Part shown: positions 59,647 to 64,000 of the stretch, in pieces
How the letters are laid out: each line of letters opens with the position of its first letter
Position numbering within the stretch: position 1 is the stretch's first letter
Notes under the pieces: generated by a model
Told to the model about the DNA's origin: nothing
What the model saw: the letters and a program-made list of their open reading frames with translations, nothing else
Database searches by the model: none
Translations under genes and position numbers: made by a program
NCBI RefSeq assembly: GCF_014635545.1
Contig: NZ_BMDA01000003.1
Span: 1-64,000, forward strand
Source of the DNA: Acinetobacter courvalinii
GTDB taxonomy: Bacteria; Pseudomonadota; Gammaproteobacteria; Pseudomonadales; Moraxellaceae
Direction of reading: 5' to 3'
Length of the DNA stretch: 64,000 nt

Positions 59647-59675
59647 CCACCGTTCCCCATACGGTGGTTTTTTTT
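59647..59675 (+). terminator. Terminator after the 109-aa gene
   Basis: CCACCGT (59647-59653) and ACGGTGG (59661-59667) form a 7-bp stem followed by eight Ts, 70 bases after the stop codon of the 109-aa gene. Confidence 0.8.
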
Positions 59676-59714
59676 GTCTAAAAAAACATAACAAATTTGA
59701 TATATTTTATTGTC

Positions 59715-59736
59715 AATATAACAAAAATGTTATATT
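59715..59736 (+). promoter_or_regulatory. Operator of the hicAB locus
   Basis: The perfect palindrome AATATAACA-AAAA-TGTTATATT lies 30 bases before the hicA start and contains -10-like TATATT. HicB antitoxins with a DNA-binding domain repress their own promoter, so this is the expected binding site. Confidence 0.75.
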
Positions 59737-59766
59737 ATTAGTTCATTGTTTAGACAGGAGCTGGCG

Positions 59767-59946
59767 ATGAGCTATAGCGAGTTTAAACGGTGGCTCATTG
59801 AGCAGGGTGTGATATTTGTTAGACGTGGTAAGGGTTCACACTGGATTATCCAGTTAAACGATAAACGTAGTGTTTTCCCCGACCATGGCAGTAAAGAGAT
59901 ACCCAATGGAACCCGTTTAAAGATCAAAAAGGACTTGGGGCTATAA
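59767..59946 (+). CDS. hicA: HicA-type mRNA interferase toxin
   Basis: The 59-residue protein has the small dsRNA-binding-like HicA fold: MSYSEFKRWLIEQGVIFVRR, then GKGSHWIIQL with the catalytic histidine at 25, and VFPDHGSKEIPNGTRLKIKK. HicA cleaves mRNAs without ribosomes. ATG 59767 has AGGAG seven bases upstream; the in-frame codon at 59746 does not. hicB follows 78 bases downstream. Confidence 0.93.
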   Translation: MSYSEFKRWLIEQGVIFVRRGKGSHWIIQLNDKRSVFPDHGSKEIPNGTRLKIKKDLGL

Positions 59947-60024
59947 GCCCCCAGACCCTTAAATAGCAAGGCGTTCAGTTTATAATTAGTTAGTAATTTA
60001 TTTAGTAATATAGAGGTCCTAGAT

Positions 60025-60441
60025 ATGGAATATGCAGTACAAATAGATCGCGAAGGCGATGCGTTTGTAGTGTCATCCCGTGATCTACCAGAACTTAACA
60101 GCGTTGGATATTCTTTGGACGAGGCACTTACCGAAGCCTTGGACGGAATTGAAACCGCATTAATGATTTATTATATGGATGGTAAACAGGCGATTCCTTT
60201 ACCAACTGAAGCACGCGAAGGCGAGCATTTAATAAATCTACCTGCCCAAGTAGCTGTAAAAATTGCTTTATACAATGAGATGATAAAGCAAAAAATCACT
60301 AGAGCAGAGTTAGGACGTAGATTGCACTGGCAGCAGGCGCAAGTAAACCGATTATGGTCGTTAGATCATTCGACAAAATTAGAATCTATCGAGGCTGCCT
60401 TTAAGGCGCTTGATAAAAAGATCGAGTTGGTAGTAGCGTAG
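60025..60441 (+). CDS. hicB: HicB antitoxin with DNA-binding domain
   Basis: Residues 1-~60 form the HicB partial-RNase-H fold (YAVQIDREGDAFVVSSRDLP, DEALTEALDGIETALMIY). Residues ~85-138 form a helix-turn-helix (YNEMIKQKITRAELGRRLHW, QQAQVNRLWSLDHSTKLE). It neutralises HicA and represses the promoter at 59715. A strong terminator follows. Confidence 0.93.
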   Translation: MEYAVQIDREGDAFVVSSRDLPELNSVGYSLDEALTEALDGIETALMIYYMDGKQAIPLPTEAREGEHLINLPAQVAVKIALYNEMIKQKITRAELGRRLHWQQAQVNRLWSLDHSTKLESIEAAFKALDKKIELVVA

Positions 60442-60456
60442 CCGACTTGCTCAAAA

Positions 60457-60488
60457 CAAAGCCACCTGCGGGTGGCTTTGTCGTTTTT
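60457..60488 (+). terminator. Terminator after hicB
   Basis: CAAAGCCACC (60457-60466) and GGTGGCTTTG (60471-60480), loop TGCG, followed by TCGTTTTT. Confidence 0.85.
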
Positions 60489-60565
60489 AAATGATTAAAA
60501 ATCTGTATGTTAGTTCTTTATCAATTTTTTCTATTTCAATATGGATGAGCAAAATTTTATGCTAA

Positions 60566-60589
60566 CTTGAATATTGTAACGATTTCAAG
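60566..60589. promoter_or_regulatory. Inverted repeat before prophage umuDC
   Basis: CTTGAA (60566-60571) and TTCAAG (60584-60589) are perfect 6-bp arms separated by 12 bases, directly before the umuD start at 60593. The position fits a damage-response operator. Acinetobacter lacks LexA and uses UmuDAb-type repressors, so this may be their site. The assignment is inference. Confidence 0.5.
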
Positions 60590-60592
60590 ATT

Positions 60593-61171
60593 ATGAATAC
60601 TATCCTAAAACATGGCGGTGCACGTGCAGGTGCAGGCCGCAAAAGGACCAGCGAAGAAACGCAAGTGATCCGCGTTCCTGCTTCACAAGTCCTTTATATT
60701 CGTAAATATATCGAGCAGGTCAAACAGCAGGCGGCAGGGGATATTTATCCCGGTTCCTTGATCCAAGTCGACCCCCAGACACTTCTGGCCATTCCTGTGG
60801 CTGAAGAACGTTTATCGGCCGGGTTTCCTTCACCGGCGCAAGATTATGTCGATAAATCTATCGATATGAATCAGCACTTGATCATGAATCCGACCGCGAC
60901 CTTTATCGCTAAAGTGAACTCATCTTCATTGCGTGACATTGGCATCGACATTGATGACGAGGTCATTGTCGATCGCTCACTGGAAGCAAAGCACAGAGAT
61001 ATTGTCCTGGCACTGATCGATAATGATTTCACCCTTAAACGTTTGATGATCGAAGGCAATAAACGCTGGTTGAAAGCTGAAAATCCGGAGTATCCAGATA
61101 TCCATCTGAAAGATGGCCAACAGCTCATTATTTGGGGTGTTGTTACGCGCTGCGTGAAGAAATTTAAATGA
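60593..61171 (+). CDS. umuD: UmuD-like LexA/S24-family protein, prophage copy
   Basis: The 192-residue protein has an extended N-terminus with [20 protein letters not shown], found at the start of many DNA-binding proteins. It has a self-cleavage site at Ala76-Gly77 (RLSAGFPSP), and an S24 peptidase fold with probable Ser112 and Lys149 (DFTLKRL). The usual GDSM around the serine is SSSL here, so cleavage efficiency is uncertain. The stop overlaps umuC (ATGA). RecA-stimulated cleavage would turn it into the UmuD' subunit of Pol V. Confidence 0.86.
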   Translation: MNTILKHGGARAGAGRKRTSEETQVIRVPASQVLYIRKYIEQVKQQAAGDIYPGSLIQVDPQTLLAIPVAEERLSAGFPSPAQDYVDKSIDMNQHLIMNPTATFIAKVNSSSLRDIGIDIDDEVIVDRSLEAKHRDIVLALIDNDFTLKRLMIEGNKRWLKAENPEYPDIHLKDGQQLIIWGVVTRCVKKFK

Positions 61172-62457
61172 AAAATCGTGTGTTTTATCTCGTTGACGTC
61201 AATAACTGTTACGTGAGCTGTGAGCGTGTGTTTCAGCCGCAACTGATTGGCAAGCCTGTCATAGTGCTGTCGAATAACGATGGCTGCGCTGTCGCACGTA
61301 GCAATGAAGCCAAGCTGCTCGGGATAAAAATGGGAGTACCACGGTTTAAAATTGATGATGTAATCAAAAAAAATAATGTGATCGTTCTCTCCAGTAACTA
61401 CGCTGTTTATGCGGAAATGTCTAAGAGGTTCATGACAATACTTGGCATGTACGTACATAAACAAGATCAGGAAATTTACTCGATTGATGAATGCTTTTTA
61501 GAGCTGACGCATTATCAGAAAATAATTAAAAACACTGAATATGCACATCAAATGAAAGCGCAGATCCTGAAGTGGATCGGGCTGCCGGTATGTGTTGGGA
61601 TCGGATTTTCAAAAACGCAGGCTAAGCTGGCGAATCACATAGCTAAAACCTACCCACATTTAGATGGGGTTTGCAATCTGGATGAAATCGACAGGGGAGT
61701 CCTGAAGCACGTTTTTAGGCAGATCGATGTATCAGAAATTTGGGGCATTGGTCGTCAACATGCGAAGAAGTTAAATGCATTGGGCATCTACTCAGTGCTT
61801 GATTTTATCTTTGCCAATGAGAAATTAATCCGGAATCAATTCTCCATCGTTACCCACCGCACCTGGCTTGAACTGCGTGGCCAAGCATGTATCGAAATAG
61901 AAGATACACCCCCCAACAAAAAGCAGATTATCTCGAGCAGATCCTTTGGCCAGAAAGTGACTGAGTTAAATGATTTGAAAGCAGCTGTAAGTCTATATGC
62001 CGAAAAGGCAATCGAGCGTTTAGCAGCTGAAGAACAGCTATGCGGGTGCATAATGGTTTTTGCATATTCCAGCCCATTCGATGAACGTGAAAAATTTTAT
62101 AAAGGTGAAGCGACCTTCGGCTTTCCTGAAGCGACAGACAATGTAATGACGATTGTGAAAAAAGCCACTGAACTCATGGAAGGGGTGTATAGAAAAGGGG
62201 TCAAGTTTAAAAAATGCGGTGTGATCCTAACCGGGTTAGAGCCTAAGGCCGGTCATATTTATGACTTGCTTTCTGACATGGAGCAGATTGAAAAAGCAGA
62301 CAAATTACTGAAGGCATGGAGCCAGATCCGGGATAAATATGGCAGCAAGGGTATATCGGTAGGGGCAGGGGGCTTGGGTGGCGACTGGACAATGCAGAGA
62401 TCCAATCTCACCCCGAATTACTTTACAGCTGAAGGCATGATCAAAATTAATAATTAA
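61168..62457 (+). CDS. umuC: DNA polymerase V catalytic subunit UmuC
   Basis: The 429-residue Y-family polymerase has the palm metal site [35 protein letters not shown], and the catalytic [10 protein letters not shown] helix-hairpin-helix ([20 protein letters not shown]) and the little-finger domain follow. It is full length. Carried as prophage cargo with umuD, it could give the host damage-induced mutagenic bypass. Confidence 0.94.
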   Translation: MKNRVFYLVDVNNCYVSCERVFQPQLIGKPVIVLSNNDGCAVARSNEAKLLGIKMGVPRFKIDDVIKKNNVIVLSSNYAVYAEMSKRFMTILGMYVHKQDQEIYSIDECFLELTHYQKIIKNTEYAHQMKAQILKWIGLPVCVGIGFSKTQAKLANHIAKTYPHLDGVCNLDEIDRGVLKHVFRQIDVSEIWGIGRQHAKKLNALGIYSVLDFIFANEKLIRNQFSIVTHRTWLELRGQACIEIEDTPPNKKQIISSRSFGQKVTELNDLKAAVSLYAEKAIERLAAEEQLCGCIMVFAYSSPFDEREKFYKGEATFGFPEATDNVMTIVKKATELMEGVYRKGVKFKKCGVILTGLEPKAGHIYDLLSDMEQIEKADKLLKAWSQIRDKYGSKGISVGAGGLGGDWTMQRSNLTPNYFTAEGMIKINN

Positions 62458-62564
62458 TACTGTACACACTGCAGGCAAATACTCACCTGGATATTATTGT
62501 GAATATTGTTTGCAGTGCATCCGGATAGCGTACCCATAAAAATTAATAAGTAGATTGTTTTCAT
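62454..62564 (-). CDS. 36-aa lipoprotein-like peptide gene after gpD
   Basis: A complete 37-codon frame begins inside the gpD stop (ATGA). The product, [20 protein letters not shown] followed by [16 protein letters not shown], has a type II signal peptide with lipobox LSGC, giving a ~20-residue lipidated peptide with a CxxC pair. The stop overlaps the umuC stop tail-to-tail. It may be a short Rz1-like or surface lipopeptide; function unknown. Confidence 0.55.
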   Translation of the reverse strand: MKTIYLLIFMGTLSGCTANNIHNNIQVSICLQCVQY

Positions 62565-63574
62565 AGTGTGGCTTCCAGATTCACCTGGGTAATCAGACCA
62601 TTATCTGCATAGGTATGAACGGCCTTTTCTACAATCCAATTTAGTTTGTCCACTTGAGGTTTAAATCCCTCCAGTTGGACAGGTGACTCGGTTGAAATAT
62701 CCGGAATGCCATTGGCCATGGTTATGCTGAACTTGGCTTTCTGGCGTTTGATTTCGGCCATTTTTGCATCCGCTGCGCGTTGTGCTTCTTCAGCTGAAGC
62801 AAAGGTCCCTTTAAGTACTTTGGTTTTTGTGGCTGGATCGTTGCCACCTCCACGTGTTTCAGGATTGCCAGAGGTCACCCGTTTACGGGTTGCCTTGCCT
62901 TGGTCATGATAGCTTGCTGATACGCCTGTATAGTCCGAATCCCGGTCCTGTTCCGAGTATCTGAATTGATCGCCATCCGCCCTGGTAATTTTGATTGTAG
63001 GAAGTTTTTTACCTGAGGCAGTTTGAGCGGTGCCGGCTCTGAAAATGAGTAAGCGATCTTTTTTTATTGCCATTTCTGCACCGTTTTGTTTTGAGATCCG
63101 ATTCAATAAATTGAGATCTGATTCATTGGTTTGATCTACATGGCGAAGATCGATATTTTTTAAATCATCTGTCATTACCAGCGTCAGTTTATGATTCTGT
63201 GCGATCTCTGAAGCAATTTCTCCGAATTTTTTGCGGTGGTAGGATTTAGATTTTGCCTCTTTGATATTGCTCTTAAAGTTAGCGCTGGAGGCTTTAATTG
63301 TGATTGTGTCTGGCGTGCCGGACCATTCCGTTTCATCCACAATAAAATCGCCTTTATCGTGTAAGCCTTCACCCTCAAAACCAAGCTGACAATTAATTTT
63401 TACCCCACGTCGTGGCAGCTCCAGAACGCCATCAGTGTCGTTTAAAATGATATCAAGCTGGTCAGCTTCATTGGCCCGGTTATCTGTCACTGTGACGCTG
63501 GTAATGCGTGTGGTGATCTGGTCGTTTAGTGGTTTGTTGTCTGCAGTTAAAATACAGACTGGAATCTTAGGCAT
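62561..63574 (-). CDS. D: Phage tail protein gpD (late control D family)
   Basis: The 337-residue protein has the P2 gpD layout: an N-terminal beta domain (ITSVTVTDNRANEADQLDII, LELPRRGVKINCQLGFEGEG), a middle LTLVMTDDLKNIDLRHVDQT, NESDLNLLNRISKQNGAEMA, then a C-terminal SPVQLEGFKPQVDKLNWIVE. P2 gpD forms the tail/baseplate hub at the tip of the tail. It follows gpU by two bases in the late operon. Confidence 0.9.
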   Translation of the reverse strand: MPKIPVCILTADNKPLNDQITTRITSVTVTDNRANEADQLDIILNDTDGVLELPRRGVKINCQLGFEGEGLHDKGDFIVDETEWSGTPDTITIKASSANFKSNIKEAKSKSYHRKKFGEIASEIAQNHKLTLVMTDDLKNIDLRHVDQTNESDLNLLNRISKQNGAEMAIKKDRLLIFRAGTAQTASGKKLPTIKITRADGDQFRYSEQDRDSDYTGVSASYHDQGKATRKRVTSGNPETRGGGNDPATKTKVLKGTFASAEEAQRAADAKMAEIKRQKAKFSITMANGIPDISTESPVQLEGFKPQVDKLNWIVEKAVHTYADNGLITQVNLEATL

Positions 63575-63576
63575 AT

Positions 63577-63990
63577 TTAGGACTCCGCTGCTGTTTGTTG
63601 CTCGATGCGCTCATCGTCCACCCGGGTGAGTTTAATGGTGAAATCGACCTTTCGAGGAACGCCATTGAATAGTAAAACCTGTTTGGTTTCGTCAATGTTG
63701 TCGATCGTATAAACCCCATATAGATATCCACTGCCATCGACTAGAACAAAGCCTTGGCCAGAATCCGCCATCGATGCCAGCTCATCAATAGAAAATCTAT
63801 TACCGAAGCCATACTCCTGATAAATCACTCCTGGGAGCGTGATGATGTCATCGCCAGAACCAATAAACTGGCGTTTCTTGCGACCCTTGGCCACTGCATT
63901 GTCCGCATATTGCCATGAGCGTTGACGCTGGATCTCGGTAAAGGTCAGCGTATCAGTCGTAAAGGGAAATTGTCCTAAGCACATCAACAT
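63577..63990 (-). CDS. U: Phage tail protein gpU
   Basis: The 137-residue protein matches P2 gpU: MLMCLGQFPFTTDTLTFTEI, QRQRSWQYADNAVAKGRKKR, IITLPGVIYQEYGFG and GFVLVDGSGYLYGVYTIDNI. gpU acts in tail assembly and lies before gpD, as in P2. Ten bases remain between its start and the window edge, and the next tail gene is outside. Confidence 0.9.
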   Translation of the reverse strand: MLMCLGQFPFTTDTLTFTEIQRQRSWQYADNAVAKGRKKRQFIGSGDDIITLPGVIYQEYGFGNRFSIDELASMADSGQGFVLVDGSGYLYGVYTIDNIDETKQVLLFNGVPRKVDFTIKLTRVDDERIEQQTAAES

Positions 63991-64000
63991 GTAATCAGTC

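Larger units (their letters stand above)
48329..64000. mobile_element. P2-like prophage integrated at tRNA-Leu(CAA), left part
   Basis: A tyrosine integrase abuts the tRNA. Then come an Xis/AlpA-like gene, an early replication block, an Ogr-like zinc finger, a divergent RHH/XRE switch, a C4-like immunity module, cargo genes (hicAB, umuDC) and P2-type tail genes D and U at the right edge. The right attachment site and the structural genes lie outside the window, so size and intactness cannot be judged. The left boundary is set at the tRNA 3' end. Confidence 0.88.

Overview
The window is a piece of a gammaproteobacterial chromosome that reads as Acinetobacter: the rRNA 3' end, the gene families, the AT-leaning intergenic DNA, and gene groups such as pilF-rodZ-ispG-hisS-yfgM-bamB-der and tgt-yajC-secD-secF all fit that genus. 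Positions 1-48241 are chromosome core with a few accessory islands. Positions 48329-64000 are the left part of a P2-like prophage that runs off the end of the window.

Layout of the core. 1-380: end of an rRNA operon (23S tail, 5S, terminator). 475-2304: four small conserved genes. 2354-13828: a degradative locus in which a TetR-type gene (4592-5191) is flanked by two promoters that each carry the same CCAAGC-N4-GCTTGG operator. One promoter drives a single acyl-CoA dehydrogenase. The other drives a six-gene operon matching atuABCDEF of acyclic terpene utilisation (AtuA, SDR, carboxylase beta, acyl-CoA dehydrogenase, hydratase, biotinylated carboxylase alpha). 13882-16167: a secreted sphingomyelinase-like phosphodiesterase with a lipase-foldase-like partner. 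16521-19005: two Roadblock/LC7 proteins, an MglA/CvnD-type GTPase and a 322-aa protein, a layout reminiscent of actinobacterial conservons. 19392-22585: sspAB, a lipoprotein, and rpsI-rplM. 24136-26814: pdxA-rsmA-apaH. 26879-28826: a glycosyltransferase plus a PAP2 phosphatase behind phased Pho-box repeats. 28934-39245: iscX, ndk, rlmN, the pilF-to-bamB run, der, and a phosphopantetheinyl transferase. 39333-48061 (minus strand): secF, secD, yajC, tgt, lemA, two DUF3137 paralogues, queA.

The prophage is integrated behind tRNA-Leu(CAA). After the integrase comes a long minus-strand early block: an AlpA/Xis-like protein, small coupled genes, a DUF927/Toprim primase-helicase, an Ogr-like zinc finger, and a ribbon-helix-helix protein. 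The ribbon-helix-helix gene faces a divergent XRE repressor across an operator region. A second minus-strand unit (58000 down to 56092) looks like the immI locus of phage P1: a C4-like antisense RNA with two segments complementary to the downstream leader, then small overlapping genes (a 63-aa membrane protein, a 59-aa zinc ribbon, a 225-aa winged-helix protein), then an AntA-like antirepressor. Plus-strand cargo follows: two membrane proteins, a 109-aa unknown, hicAB and umuDC. Late tail genes D and U, on the minus strand, close the window.

Four coding sequences shorter than 60 codons were found by reading the sequence directly: 50107-50187, 57325-57504, 58113-58247 and 62454-62564. Several starts were moved downstream on ribosome-binding-site, operator or stop/start-overlap evidence. 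All family names come from sequence recognition by eye; no search was run.
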